Notes: generated from the sequence alone by a model not told the origin. A stretch of DNA of 64,000 nt from Acidimicrobiaceae bacterium (GCA_026713105.1 JAPOPC010000055.1:1-64000); one strand, 5' to 3'. Positions 46,830 to 58,048 are shown, counted from the stretch's first letter. Made by a program: numbers and translations.

Positions 46830-48429
46830 GAGGTCCAGCGACTGCCGCGGGCCGGACGTTGCCCGTCGCGATCAGGGAGCGAGGGGGTTCGTCGCTACCG
46901 CTGCCGAACACCTCGGCCCGTGCGCTCGCACCGATTTCCACCGGGTACTCGCCAGTGAGACATGCGTGGCAGAACCCGCCACCGGGCACGCCGGTGGCCT
47001 CGACAAGCTGATCGAGGCTCAGGTACGCCAGCGAATCGACTCCCAGATACGCCTGGATCTCGGCCAGATCACGACTCGCGGCCAGCAGCTCGTCGGAGGT
47101 GCCGGTGTCCATGCCGTAGAAGCAGGGCCACCGGTAGGGCGGCGAGGAGATGCGCATGTGCACCTCTGTGGCGCCGGCGCCGCGCAGCATCTCAACAATG
47201 GACCGAGTGGTAGTGCCCCGCACAATCGAGTCGTCGACCACCACGAGCCGGCGTCCGTTGATGTTGGGGCTGATCGGGTTCAGCTTCGTTCGCACGCCCA
47301 ACGACCGGACATGCTGGTTTGGCGCGATGAAGGTGCGCCCGATGTAGCGGTTCTTGACCAGTCCGTCGCCGTAGGCGATGCCGCTGGCACGCGCGTAGCC
47401 CTGCGCCGCCGGAATGCCCGATTCGGGAACGGGCATCACCAGATCCGCTGCGACCGGTGCATTGGTCGCCAGGTGCGCGCCCATGCGCTGCCGGGCTGCG
47501 TGCACGTTCTGGCTGGCCAAGGTTGTGTCAGGACGCGAGAAGTACACGAATTCGAAGATGCACAGGTGCGGTGCCAGCCCGCCGCCGGTTTCGGGTCTGC
47601 TGGCGAACGGCCACAGCGAACGGCACCCCGCGGCGTCGATGATGATCATCTCGCCCGGCCGGATCTCGCGTTCGAACGTCGCGCCCACCACCTCCAGTGC
47701 GGGGCTCTCCGAGGCCAGCACCCAGCCGCCATGCTCATCGACCCCTTGCTCGTCGACATGGAGGCGTCCGAGGCACAGCGGCCAGATGCCGTGCGGATCA
47801 CGAACCCCGATCAGGCGATCACGGTCGGCAACCACGAACGTGAAGCCGCCACGAAGACTCGGCAGCACCTCTCCCAGTGCCTCGGTGACAGCCTCGCGTG
47901 GGCGAGCGCGGGTGATCTGCGGGGTGGCGCTGATGCGTTGGGCGACCAGTTCGGCGACGAGGTCGCTGTCGCTGGTGACCACCCCGTCGAGCATCCCCGA
48001 GGAGGCAGCAAGCTCGGCGGTGTTGGTGAGGTTCCCGTTGTGCCCGAGCGCGAATTCCGTGCCGTCGAGGCCCCGATAGAACGGCTGCGCCGCGCGCCAC
48101 GAGCTCGACCCTGTCGTCGAGTATCGGGTGTGCCCGATGGCCAGATTGCCCTCGAGCCCGGCCAGCACCCGGTCATCGAACGCACTGGCGACGAGGCCCA
48201 TGTCCTTCACCACGGTGATGTGCGTGCCGTCGGACACCGCAATGCCAGCCGATTCCTGCCCGCGGTGCTGCAGCGCGTACAACCCGAGGTAACTCAGGTG
48301 GGCGACTGGACCGCCCGGCAGGTACACCCCGAAGACACCGCAAGCTTCGCGCGGCTTGTTGAGGTCCACGCCCCCGTCCGGCGCGCTCTCCGGGCTGAGG
48401 TCCGCTCCCTTCTCCGGGGTGCCACTCAT
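46819..48429 (-). CDS. purF: Amidophosphoribosyltransferase
   Basis: First committed purine step: PRPP plus glutamine to phosphoribosylamine. 536 residues from ATG 48429. A 29-residue propeptide precedes the nucleophile in CGVFGVYLPGG (Cys30), so autocatalytic cleavage is expected. LQHRGQESAGI and GHTRYSTTGSS form the glutaminase; the PRTase site is VVVDDSIVRGTTTRSIVEML. Cysteines in LCIFEFVYFSRP, RWPCFYGMD and GGFCHACLTGEYP fit the Fe-S cluster type of Bacillus. Overlaps purL by ATGA and purM by 11 bp. Confidence 0.97.
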   Translation of the reverse strand: MSGTPEKGADLSPESAPDGGVDLNKPREACGVFGVYLPGGPVAHLSYLGLYALQHRGQESAGIAVSDGTHITVVKDMGLVASAFDDRVLAGLEGNLAIGHTRYSTTGSSSWRAAQPFYRGLDGTEFALGHNGNLTNTAELAASSGMLDGVVTSDSDLVAELVAQRISATPQITRARPREAVTEALGEVLPSLRGGFTFVVADRDRLIGVRDPHGIWPLCLGRLHVDEQGVDEHGGWVLASESPALEVVGATFEREIRPGEMIIIDAAGCRSLWPFASRPETGGGLAPHLCIFEFVYFSRPDTTLASQNVHAARQRMGAHLATNAPVAADLVMPVPESGIPAAQGYARASGIAYGDGLVKNRYIGRTFIAPNQHVRSLGVRTKLNPISPNINGRRLVVVDDSIVRGTTTRSIVEMLRGAGATEVHMRISSPPYRWPCFYGMDTGTSDELLAASRDLAEIQAYLGVDSLAYLSLDQLVEATGVPGGGFCHACLTGEYPVEIGASARAEVFGSGSDEPPRSLIATGNVRPAAVAGPLVR

Positions 48430-50783
48430 GCCGCCGTCCCGTCGACGGGCTGCGCGAACGACTCGGGCAAGGCGCCGCTCCACCGGGCGAGCGTCTCGTC
48501 GAGCGCGAGGTCGATGTCAAGACCGGGTTCTGCGAGACGGCCGATCTGCACGCGCGATCCGCCGAACGATCCAAGGCGGCGGCATTCGACTCCCGCTGCG
48601 GATGCCGCACTCGCGAGACGATCGACATCGTGAACCTCAACGGCCGCGAGCACGCGGCCGGGCGGCTCGGCGAACAGCGCTCGTGCCGCTGGCGCCGATG
48701 CTCCAAGCGACGGCACCCGGGCCTGCACGCCCGTGCCGCCGTGACAGCACATCTCCGCGATTGCCAGCGCGATGCCGCCATCGGAAACGTCGTGCGCGAA
48801 ATGCACGAGGTTGTCCCGCACGGCCCCTGCAACGAATTGGGCCGTTGCGACGCTGGCGGCGAGGTGGAGCTGCGGCAAGGCCCCGTCGCGGCAGTGGCGG
48901 CGTTCCCATGCCCAGCGGCTGCCGCCCAGCGGGACTGGCTGGCGCGCGACAGCGTCATCGCCATCGTCCGCCTGACCGGCGAGTCCGGTCGGAGCCAGCA
49001 CCACGAGCTCGGTCCCGGGCGCCACGGCGGCGGCGATCGGACGCCGGACGAGGTCGGGATGCACACCGACCATGCACACCACTGGAGTCGGGCAGATGTT
49101 GATGCCGTTGGTCTCGTTGTACAGGCTGACGTTGCCGCCTACGACCGGTATTCCGAGCGCATCACAGGCTTCGGACATGCCGTCGATGGCCTCCGACAGC
49201 TGCCACATGACCTCGGGATGGGTTGGATTGCCGAAGTTCAGGCAGTTGACGAGCGCGAGCGGGTCGGCGCCCACACAGGCAAGGTTCAGTGCCGCTTCGA
49301 CCACCACCATGGCGGTGCCCCGGCGGGGATCAGCGTCGCACCAGCGGTGGTTGCCGTCGACCGAGATTCCCAGTCCCCGACCGGTGGGCGTGCCGTCGCG
49401 AGGGTCTCGCAATCGCAGCAGCGTGGCGTCGTGCCCGGGGCCGACGACCGTGTTCAGAAACAGTTGGTGGTCGTACTGCCGGTATACCCAGCTCGGGTCC
49501 GCGAGCATCGCCAGCAGATCCGCAGCGCAGTCGCCGGGATCAGCGACCTGCGGGCTTCCCGCGACGGGCCGGGCCGCAGGGTCGACGCCGCGGCGGACCT
49601 CCCGCTCAGCAGGCGGACACTGGGGGCGGTCATAGGACGGCGCGTCGTCGTGCAATGTGCTCGCAGGAACCTCTGCCAGGATTTCGCCATCGGCACCGTC
49701 GCGCACCCGCAGCATGCCGTCGCCGGTGACGCGCCCGACGACGGTCGCATTCACTTCCCAGCGCGCGCAGATCTCGAGCACCTGATCGACGTGGGCCGGC
49801 GCGACGATCGCCAGCATCCGTTCCTGGGACTCCGAGGTCATGATCTCGAAGGGCTCCATGCCGTGCTGACGCAAGGGCACCGCGGTGACGTCGACCTCCA
49901 TGCCGGTACCGCCGCGTGAGGCGGTCTCGCTGGCCGCACACGTCAAGCCGGCGCCGCCGAGATCCTGAATACCGCTGACGAGTCGTGCCTCGAGCAGTTC
50001 CAGGCAGGCTTCGATGAGGCGCTTTTCTTCGAACGGATCGCCGACCTGAACGCTCGGGCGTTTGGTCGCATCGTCGTCAGCTTCCTCAAAGCCCGCCGAC
50101 GCCAGCACGCTGACACCGCCGATGCCGTCGCGGCCGGTGCTCGCGCCCATGAGCACGGCCGAGCCGCCTACGTCGGTCGCGCGGCCAAGGACTAAGCGTT
50201 CAGTCGGCATGATGCCCAAAGCGGCCACATTCACCAGCGGGTTGTCTCGGTACGTCTCGCATGACACGAATTCGCCTGCGACGGTCGGAACCCCGACGCT
50301 GTTGCCATAACCGGAAATACCGCTGACGATTCCCTCAGCAATCCAGTTGCTTCGCGGCTCATTCAGCGGTCCGACACGCAAAGGATCCGCGAGGGCAATA
50401 GGACGTGCGCCCATCGTGAAGATGTCGCGCAAGATGCCGCCGACGCCTGTCGCCGCGCCTTGATACGGCTCGATGGCGGAGGGGTGGTTGTGGCTCTCGA
50501 TGCGCACTGCTACGGCAATGCCGTCGCCGACATCGATGACACCGGCGTTCTCGCCAGGACCGACGAGCACCCAGGGTGCCTCCGTTGGCAGCCGAGCGAG
50601 ATGGCGACGCGACGACTTATACGAGCAATGCTCGGACCACATGACCGCATACATGGCGAGTTCGAGATGGTTCGGCTCACGGACCAATAGCTCGCAGATG
50701 CGTTCGTATTCGGCATCGGTCAGGCCCAGCGCTTCATGAATACTCACGGCGTCAGAATCCCGTGCAGTCACATCAGCCCGCAT
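48426..50783 (-). CDS. purL: Phosphoribosylformylglycinamidine synthase, small-type PurL
   Basis: Amidotransferase synthetase subunit (785 aa) that with PurQ and PurS converts FGAR to FGAM. YAVMWSEHCSYKSSRRHLAR (about 43-62), GPGENAGVIDVGDGIAVAVR, ESHNHPSAIEPYQGAATGVG and DLGGAGLTCAASETASRGG are the PurL signatures; the long Formyl-glycinamidine N-terminal PurS-like domain of large PurL is missing, hence the small type. It starts 38 bp from the divergent 50822 gene and overlaps purF by ATGA. Confidence 0.97.
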   Translation of the reverse strand: MRADVTARDSDAVSIHEALGLTDAEYERICELLVREPNHLELAMYAVMWSEHCSYKSSRRHLARLPTEAPWVLVGPGENAGVIDVGDGIAVAVRIESHNHPSAIEPYQGAATGVGGILRDIFTMGARPIALADPLRVGPLNEPRSNWIAEGIVSGISGYGNSVGVPTVAGEFVSCETYRDNPLVNVAALGIMPTERLVLGRATDVGGSAVLMGASTGRDGIGGVSVLASAGFEEADDDATKRPSVQVGDPFEEKRLIEACLELLEARLVSGIQDLGGAGLTCAASETASRGGTGMEVDVTAVPLRQHGMEPFEIMTSESQERMLAIVAPAHVDQVLEICARWEVNATVVGRVTGDGMLRVRDGADGEILAEVPASTLHDDAPSYDRPQCPPAEREVRRGVDPAARPVAGSPQVADPGDCAADLLAMLADPSWVYRQYDHQLFLNTVVGPGHDATLLRLRDPRDGTPTGRGLGISVDGNHRWCDADPRRGTAMVVVEAALNLACVGADPLALVNCLNFGNPTHPEVMWQLSEAIDGMSEACDALGIPVVGGNVSLYNETNGINICPTPVVCMVGVHPDLVRRPIAAAVAPGTELVVLAPTGLAGQADDGDDAVARQPVPLGGSRWAWERRHCRDGALPQLHLAASVATAQFVAGAVRDNLVHFAHDVSDGGIALAIAEMCCHGGTGVQARVPSLGASAPAARALFAEPPGRVLAAVEVHDVDRLASAASAAGVECRRLGSFGGSRVQIGRLAEPGLDIDLALDETLARWSGALPESFAQPVDGTAA

Positions 50784-50821
50784 TCATTGGATAACTCAAC
50801 ACATCGTGATATACAGACAGC

Positions 50822-51223
50822 ATGAGCGAACGAACAATGTCCGATGAACATAAGGCTGCAATCGCTGCGGGGCGTATCGAGGCTACGGCAGTGCGTGACT
50901 ATCTCGAGGCTCTCGAGACACACCGGCCTCGGCCCGGTCGCAAGCAGAGTGCAGAGTCGCTGAACACCAAGAAGGAAGCAGTCGACGCCCAGATGGCCGA
51001 CGCAAAGCCCATCAAGCGCTTGCTCTTGATGCAAGAGCGTCGGGACATCGAGGCAGCCATCGAGGATCTGCAGGTCGAGCCCGATATGGCTTCCGTCGAA
51101 GAGGGCTTCGTCACTCACGCCGCCAACTACGGGCAGCGCAAGGGGATCCAGTACGCCACGTGGCGTGAATTCGGGGTTCCATCCGACATGCTGGCCCGTG
51201 CGGGCATCACACGGGGCGCCTGA
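50822..51223 (+). CDS. Conserved-type hypothetical protein (133 aa)
   Basis: Charged, helical, plus-strand protein lying between purQ and purL, which are both minus strand. MSDEHKAAIAAGRIEATAVR (6-25), YLEALETHRPRPGRKQSAES and KPIKRLLLMQERRDIEAAIE are helical, and it ends TWREFGVPSDMLARAGITRG, which looks like a short conserved DNA- or protein-binding motif seen in some actinobacterial proteins. TATACA 6 nt before ATG could be its -10 box. Function unknown; lower GC than the neighbours at its start. Confidence 0.75.
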   Translation: MSERTMSDEHKAAIAAGRIEATAVRDYLEALETHRPRPGRKQSAESLNTKKEAVDAQMADAKPIKRLLLMQERRDIEAAIEDLQVEPDMASVEEGFVTHAANYGQRKGIQYATWREFGVPSDMLARAGITRGA

Positions 51224-51284
51224 CACTTCAGACCACCTGGCCTTCGGCACTTGAGGTTTCGATCCTCACGGTCGTCATTCCTCG

Positions 51285-51983
51285 TCAAGCCGTACGGCGG
51301 TCGATAACTTGACGAGTGCTCGCTGCTGCTTCGAGCAGTGCTTCGAGCAGCCTGCAGCCGTCCGTTGACCCCAAGAGTTCCGAGGTGGCCCGTTCAGGGT
51401 GGGGCATGAGACCCACCACATTGCCCATCTCATTGCAGATTCCGGCAATGTCATCCAACGATCCGTTGGGATTGCCCACGTAGCGCATCACCACTTGGCC
51501 TTTCTCGCGCAAACGCTGCAATGTCAGGCGATCACACACATAGTTGCCTTCGAAGTGATTAATGGGGATGTGCAGCACCTCCGACGTTGACAGTCCATGC
51601 CCCAGAACATGATTCACCGACGCCATCACTACCTGCTGCGGCTGGCACAAGAACGAGAGCCCCGCATTAGGTCGTAATGCTCCGGGCAGCAGACCTGCCT
51701 CGGTCAGCACTTGGAACCCATTGCATATGCCGACGATGGGACCGCCGGCACTCGCAAATGACGCCACTGCGTCCATGATCGGCGAGAAGCGGGCGATTGC
51801 TCCCGTGCGCAGGTAGTCGCCGTGAGCGAAACCGCCTGGGATGACGACAGCATCGAGACTTCCGAGCGAGGTCTCATCGCTGTGCAGCAGCACAGTTCTC
51901 GCCCCCAATTCAGCCAGCGCATCGAGTGTGTCGAGATCGCAGTTCGTGCCGGGAAACCGCACGACGCCGACCGTGACGCTCAC
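51285..51983 (-). CDS. purQ: Phosphoribosylformylglycinamidine synthase glutaminase subunit
   Basis: Class-I glutaminase supplying ammonia to PurL. 232 residues from GTG 51983, whose codon overlaps the purS stop (GTGA). VGVVRFPGTNCDLDTLDALA at the start, nucleophile in IVGICNGFQVLTEAGLLPGA (Cys at about residue 84) and NVVGLMPHPERATSELLG with the catalytic His-Glu. Frame upstream to 52091 is in purS. Followed by the convergent 50822 gene. Confidence 0.96.
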   Translation of the reverse strand: MSVTVGVVRFPGTNCDLDTLDALAELGARTVLLHSDETSLGSLDAVVIPGGFAHGDYLRTGAIARFSPIMDAVASFASAGGPIVGICNGFQVLTEAGLLPGALRPNAGLSFLCQPQQVVMASVNHVLGHGLSTSEVLHIPINHFEGNYVCDRLTLQRLREKGQVVMRYVGNPNGSLDDIAGICNEMGNVVGLMPHPERATSELLGSTDGCRLLEALLEAAASTRQVIDRRTA

Positions 51984-52282
51984 CGACTGGGTTCCGGCGC
52001 TGCGGGTTCCGGCGCTATCGGTTCTTGCGCTACGGCGCACAATTCGATGCGGGTGTCTTCGATCACCGGATTCGCCAGCAGGCGATCGCACATCTGCTCG
52101 GTCACTGACCGGGCCTCAGCGGCGTCCGCTGCGGAGACCTCCATGCGGATGGCTTTGCCGACGCGCACCTCGCCGACGCCCGCAAATCCCAACGCTGCGA
52201 GGGCGCGTTCAATCGTGGTTCCCGCCGGATCGGCAATCTCAGCGCGCGGCGAGACTTCCACCAAGACATCCCAGCGACTCAT
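51980..52282 (-). CDS. purS: Phosphoribosylformylglycinamidine synthase subunit PurS
   Basis: Structural partner holding PurQ and PurL together; found where PurL is small. 100 residues, with VLVEVSPRAEIADPAGTTIE (7-26), LAALGFAGVGEVRVGKAIRM (strand with conserved V-G-K) and VTEQMCDRLLANPVIEDTRI (helix and strand). A Pro/Glu/Ala tail (PIAPEPAAPEP) follows the fold. Overlaps purC by ATGA and purQ by GTGA. Confidence 0.93.
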   Translation of the reverse strand: MSRWDVLVEVSPRAEIADPAGTTIERALAALGFAGVGEVRVGKAIRMEVSAADAAEARSVTEQMCDRLLANPVIEDTRIELCAVAQEPIAPEPAAPEPSR

Positions 52283-53184
52283 GGGGCAGTTGCTCCGCTC
52301 AGCACGCCCGATTGTGTCAGCCAGTCGTCGAACGACTCGCCGGTCAGCGTCTCGTATGCCTCGATGTACCGGGCACGGGTGGCGGCCACCACGTCGTCGG
52401 GCAGCGGCGGGGGCGGCGGCTCCTTATTCCAGCCAGTGGCTTCGGTGGCGTCACGCACCGGCTGCTTGTCGAGCGACGGCGGCGATGCGCCCGGCTGCCA
52501 GTGATCCTTGGGCCAAAAGCGGGACGAATCGGGCGTGAGCCACTCGTCGGCGATGACCAGGGTGCCGTCCACGTAGCCCAGCTCGAACTTGGTGTCGGCG
52601 ATGATGATGCCCCGCTGCGAAGCGTGAGCGGCCGCCGTGCTGTAGGCATCGACGCACACTTTCTGGGCGGCAGCGGCTGCTTCATCACCGACCAGTTCTG
52701 CGGCAGCGGCGAAGGAGACGTTCACGTCGTGCCCATCGGTCGCCTTGGTGGATGGCGTGAAGACCGGTTCAGGAAGCTGCTGCGATTCGAGCAGCCCGGC
52801 CGGCAGCGGCTCGTCGTGCATGGTGCCGTGCTCGCGGTATTCCTTCCACGCCGAACCGGTGATGTACCCGCGCACGATGCACTCGATCGGCAGCATCTCC
52901 GCCCGACGGACAAGAAGAGCCCGGCCAGCGAGTTCGGGTCGCCGTGCGGCGGCGGGGAAGTCGCCGGGGTCGGTGGAGACCACATGGGTCGGTGCAATGT
53001 CGCCGAGCCACCTCGACCACCACGCCGTCATGGCGGTCAGGACACGGCCCTTGTCGGGCACCGGTTCGTCGAACACCACGTCGAAGGCCGAGATGCGGTC
53101 GCTTGCGACCATCAGCAGATGCCTGTCGTCGACGCGGTACATCTCGCGCACCTTGCCGCGGTGGACGAGTTCGAGCTCGCTCAC
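52279..53184 (-). CDS. purC: SAICAR synthetase
   Basis: Joins CAIR and aspartate with ATP. 301 residues from GTG 53184, with AAAGGAG ribosome site 4 nt upstream. HRGKVREMYRVDDRHLLMVA (8-27), SDRISAFDVVFDEPVPDKGR (about 28-47), IECIVRGYITGSAWKEY (residues around 96-112) and the SAICAR signature DTKFELGYVDGTLVIADEWL followed by TPDSSRFW. The open frame to 53343 is longer but unsupported. Overlaps purS by ATGA. Confidence 0.97.
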   Translation of the reverse strand: MSELELVHRGKVREMYRVDDRHLLMVASDRISAFDVVFDEPVPDKGRVLTAMTAWWSRWLGDIAPTHVVSTDPGDFPAAARRPELAGRALLVRRAEMLPIECIVRGYITGSAWKEYREHGTMHDEPLPAGLLESQQLPEPVFTPSTKATDGHDVNVSFAAAAELVGDEAAAAAQKVCVDAYSTAAAHASQRGIIIADTKFELGYVDGTLVIADEWLTPDSSRFWPKDHWQPGASPPSLDKQPVRDATEATGWNKEPPPPPLPDDVVAATRARYIEAYETLTGESFDDWLTQSGVLSGATAP

Positions 53185-53245
53185 GTTGCTCCTTTCATCG
53201 GGTCCCTCTTCGGATCGTGATCGCCGAAGCGCCATCTCGCCGCGT

Positions 53246-54676
53246 TCACAGCACCTCGCCCCCTTCATAGGCCACAGCCGGTCCGTATCGCTCGGCGATC
53301 TTGCCTGCCGCAGCGACGAACTCGTCGACTTGATCGGCGGCACGACCGCTGAAGGAAGCGGGGTCGGCGAGTGCCGATTCGATGTCGCCGGCGCTGAGCG
53401 TCAGCACGGGGTCGGCCGCGAGCCGCTCGGCCAAATCGTTCGTGGCGGCGTTGCCCTCCCGCAGCGACAGCACTGCGGCGGTCGCGTGCTCGGCGATTCG
53501 CTCGTGCGCCTGCTCGCGGCCCGTGCCCGCGCTCACAGCAGCCGCGAGCAAGCGGGTCGTCGCAAGGAACGGCAGGTACTCGGCCAGCTCTGCCGCGATG
53601 CGCGCAGGGAAGGCGCCGAACCCGTCCAGCACGCTGAACGCCGTCTCGAGTGCGCCGTCAAGTGCGAAGAAGGCGTCGGGAAGCACCACCCGGCGCACTA
53701 CCGAACAGCTGACATCACCCTCGTTCCACTGATCGCCGGCCAATTGCGATGCCATCGTGAGATGCCCTCGCAGGATGACGGCGAGGCCGCTGATGCGCTC
53801 GCAGGACCGGGTATTCATCTTGTGCGGCATGGCCGACGAACCGACTTGGCCGGCCTCGAATCCCTCGGTCACCAGCTCGTGGCCGGCCATCAGGCGAACG
53901 CTGAGCGCCAGGTTGGCGAGCGGCGCTGCGGCGACGACGAGCGCGGCAACGACATCGAGGTCGAGCGAGCGTGGATAGACCTGCCCGGCCGACCCCAGCA
54001 CGCGGCCGAATCCCAGCTCATCGGCGATCCGGCGTTCCAGGCGGTCGACCGCTGCGGGATCGCCGCCGAGCAGTTCCAGCAGGTCCTGCTGGGTGCCGAC
54101 CGGTCCACGCAGCCCGCGCAGCGGGTAGCGGCCGATCAGCTCTTCGAGGCGTTCGATGGCCACCAGTGCCTCGGTGCCGATGGTGGCCCAGCGCTTGCCG
54201 AGCGTGGTCGCCTGAGCAGGCACGTTGTGGGAGCGTGCGGTCATCACGAGGTCACGGTGGGCAGCGGCCAGGGCGGCGACGCGCGTGATGAACGCCGCCA
54301 TGCGCTGAGTGACCAGCTGCAAGGCTGAGCGCACCTGGCACTGCTCGACGTTCTCGGTGAGATCTCGCGAGGTCATGGCGCGGTGGATCTGCTCATGGCC
54401 GGCCAGCGCGCAGAACTCCTCGATGCGTGCCTTGACGTCGTGCCGGGTGGTCCGCTCGCGTTCGGTGATGGAGTTCAGGTCGACCTGGTCGATCACCTCG
54501 CGGTAGGCCTCCAGCGCGGCGCCGGGAACGTCGACGCCCGCGTCGCGTTGGGCTTCGAGCACTGCTATCCACAGACGGCGTTCGAGAATGATCTTGTGGC
54601 GTGGCGACCACAGCTCGGACATCTCGCCAGAGGCGTAGCGCGTCGCCAACACGTTGGGGACGACGTCGGGGCTCAT
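53246..54676 (-). CDS. purB: Adenylosuccinate lyase
   Basis: Fumarase-superfamily lyase acting on SAICAR and on adenylosuccinate, so it serves both the main path and the AMP branch. 476 residues from ATG 54676: MSELWSPRHKIILERRLWIA near the start, TTRHDVKARIEEFCALAG (catalytic-region His), MTSRDLTENVEQCQVRSALQ and the fumarate lyase signature GSSAMPHKMNTRSCE (about 264-278). Starts 7 bp after purE stop. Confidence 0.97.
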   Translation of the reverse strand: MSPDVVPNVLATRYASGEMSELWSPRHKIILERRLWIAVLEAQRDAGVDVPGAALEAYREVIDQVDLNSITERERTTRHDVKARIEEFCALAGHEQIHRAMTSRDLTENVEQCQVRSALQLVTQRMAAFITRVAALAAAHRDLVMTARSHNVPAQATTLGKRWATIGTEALVAIERLEELIGRYPLRGLRGPVGTQQDLLELLGGDPAAVDRLERRIADELGFGRVLGSAGQVYPRSLDLDVVAALVVAAAPLANLALSVRLMAGHELVTEGFEAGQVGSSAMPHKMNTRSCERISGLAVILRGHLTMASQLAGDQWNEGDVSCSVVRRVVLPDAFFALDGALETAFSVLDGFGAFPARIAAELAEYLPFLATTRLLAAAVSAGTGREQAHERIAEHATAAVLSLREGNAATNDLAERLAADPVLTLSAGDIESALADPASFSGRAADQVDEFVAAAGKIAERYGPAVAYEGGEVL

Positions 54677-54683
54677 GTCGGCG

Positions 54684-55130
54684 TCACCGGGCACCCGCGG
54701 CGCGGAACTCGGCCAGACGAGTGGCAAGTCCAGCATCGGTCACCGCCAGGATCTCTACGACGAGCACCGCAGCATTCGCCGAGCCGTTCACCGCAACCGT
54801 CGCCACGGGAATGCCCTTGGGCATCTGCACCGTCGACAGCAATGCATCGAGCCCGTCGGCAAGGCCGCCGCTGAGCGGCACGCCGATCACCGGCAGAGTC
54901 GTGTGTGCGGCCACCACGCCAGCGAGGTGCGCTGCCATGCCGGCTCCGCAGATGATCGCGGCAAATCCGGCATCCCGTGCTGCAGTCGCGAACGACATGA
55001 CGGCTGCCGGCGTCCGGTGGGCGCTCATCACCTCGGTCACATGTTCGATGCCGAACCTGTCGAGCATCTCGGCGGCTGGCGCCATCTTCGGCGCATCGTT
55101 CGGCGAGCCCATCAAGATGGCGACTTTCAT
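54684..55130 (-). CDS. purE: N5-carboxyaminoimidazole ribonucleotide mutase
   Basis: Moves the carboxyl group from N5-CAIR to CAIR. 148 residues: ILMGSPNDAPKMAPAAEMLD (5-24; the usual GSxSDxxxM has Asn in place of the Ser), VMSAHRTPAAVMSFA with the catalytic His, ICGAGMAAHLAGVVAAHTTL, PVIGVPLSGGLADGLDALLS. The normal substrate supplier PurK is not in the window. GGGGAG ribosome site 8 nt before ATG 55130. Confidence 0.95.
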   Translation of the reverse strand: MKVAILMGSPNDAPKMAPAAEMLDRFGIEHVTEVMSAHRTPAAVMSFATAARDAGFAAIICGAGMAAHLAGVVAAHTTLPVIGVPLSGGLADGLDALLSTVQMPKGIPVATVAVNGSANAAVLVVEILAVTDAGLATRLAEFRAAGAR

Positions 55131-55245
55131 TGCTGGGCTCCCCTGTCATGGATCGGCGTGTAATGCGAGTCTCGCCGCCCGGAGTCGGTGACGGGGAGAT
55201 TTCCGCAGCCGCGCTCGAAGCGCCGACCGATCCCCGTCGGCACCC
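55131..55245. other. purE-purD intergenic
   Basis: 115 bp with a ribosome site for purE but no gene; break in an otherwise tightly packed operon, so a promoter for the purEBCSQ part may lie here. Confidence 0.3.
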
Positions 55246-56517
55246 TCATCGACTGAGGGCGGCAGTTGCTGCGGCCTCGGCCGCAGCGATGTCGGTGCGG
55301 TAGGTCATGCCGGGCCAATGAAGGTGCTGCACGGCTTGGTAGGCGCGGTCGCGGGCCGCCGCGACATCGGGGCCGCGGCCGCACACGTTCAGCACTCGGC
55401 CGCCGCCGGTCACCAAAGACCCGCCAGACCCAGCCTGACCGTCCGCGGTCCCGACACCCGCACAAAAGATCGTGACGCCGTCAACCTCACGCGCGCGCTC
55501 GAGGCCAGAGATGACGTCGCCGGTGCGCGGTGCAGCCGGGTAGCCCTCCGCAGCACAGACCACACACACCATGGCGTCGTCGGAGACGATGATCTCGTCG
55601 CTCAGCTCGCCCGCTGCCGCCCCGGCCAGCAGCAATGCGAGGTCGTTGGTGATGCGCGGCAGCGTGACCTGTGCCTCGGGATCGCCGAAGCGCACGTTGA
55701 ACTCCAGCAGGCGGGGTCCGTCGGGCGTCAGCATGAACCCGGCGTAGAGCACGCCGCGGTAGTCGACGCCCCGCCGGGCCAGCTCGGCCAGCGTCGGCTC
55801 GAACGCCAACGCGCCCAGTTCGGCGCAGGCAGCCCGGTCGACATCTGCCAGCGGCGAGACGCAGCCCATGCCGCCTGTGTTCGGCCCCGTGTCGCCGTCA
55901 CCGACGCGCTTGTGGTCACGCACGGCTGTGGGCAGCAGTACCGCTCGGCGACCGTCACAGAGCGCGAACAGCGACACTTCGGGGCCTCGCATCCCTTCTT
56001 CGATGACGATGCGGCGGCCGGCGTCCCCGAATGCCGTGCCGTCGAGCTTGGCGTCGATGTCGGAATGGGCTGATGCCACATCGTCGGTGACCAGTACGCC
56101 CTTGCCGGCGGCGAGTCCGCTCGTCTTGATGACATACGGCGGTGCCAGCGTCTCGAGGTAGGCGTGCGCTGCTCGGCGCTGCGCTGGCTCGCTGGCGAAG
56201 GTGGCATAGCCCGCCGTGGGCACGCCCGCAGCGCTGACCACTTCCTTCATCCACGCCTTGGAGCTTTCGAGCGCGGCGCCATCTGCGCCCGGTCCGAACA
56301 CGAGGCGGCCCGCTGCCCGCAGGCGATCTGCCAAGCCATCGGCCAGGGGACCCTCAGGTCCGATGACGTACAGGTCTGCGTCGATCTCGGTGGCGGTGGC
56401 GGGAGTGCTGCCGGCTATGCCGGGGTTCCCGGGGGTGACAACGACATCGGCTGTCGCGGCCAGGGCACTCGCAAACGCGTGCTCGCGCCCACCCTGTCCC
56501 ACCACGCAGACCCTCAT
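55246..56517 (-). CDS. purD: Phosphoribosylamine-glycine ligase (GAR synthetase)
   Basis: ATP-grasp enzyme, second purine step. 423 residues: MRVCVVGQGGREHAFASALA (1-20), IGPEGPLADGLADRLRAAGR (63-82), YVIKTSGLAAGKGVLVTDDV (ATP-grasp Lys region, about 130-149), VGDGDTGPNTGGMGCVSPLA and the catalytic LLEFNVRFGDPEAQVTLPR. Starts 14 bp after purA on the same message. Confidence 0.97.
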   Translation of the reverse strand: MRVCVVGQGGREHAFASALAATADVVVTPGNPGIAGSTPATATEIDADLYVIGPEGPLADGLADRLRAAGRLVFGPGADGAALESSKAWMKEVVSAAGVPTAGYATFASEPAQRRAAHAYLETLAPPYVIKTSGLAAGKGVLVTDDVASAHSDIDAKLDGTAFGDAGRRIVIEEGMRGPEVSLFALCDGRRAVLLPTAVRDHKRVGDGDTGPNTGGMGCVSPLADVDRAACAELGALAFEPTLAELARRGVDYRGVLYAGFMLTPDGPRLLEFNVRFGDPEAQVTLPRITNDLALLLAGAAAGELSDEIIVSDDAMVCVVCAAEGYPAAPRTGDVISGLERAREVDGVTIFCAGVGTADGQAGSGGSLVTGGGRVLNVCGRGPDVAAARDRAYQAVQHLHWPGMTYRTDIAAAEAAATAALSR

Positions 56518-56531
56518 CAGCGCTCCCCGAC

Positions 56532-58048
<1,517 letters not shown>

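Noticed and set aside
46966-48633. 555-codon open frame opposite purF
   Set aside because: Complete antisense shadow of a well-identified gene; composition is Arg/Gln-rich without any domain and has no ribosome site.
52745-54328. 527-codon open frame opposite purB and purC
   Set aside because: Shadow of two identified genes on the other strand.
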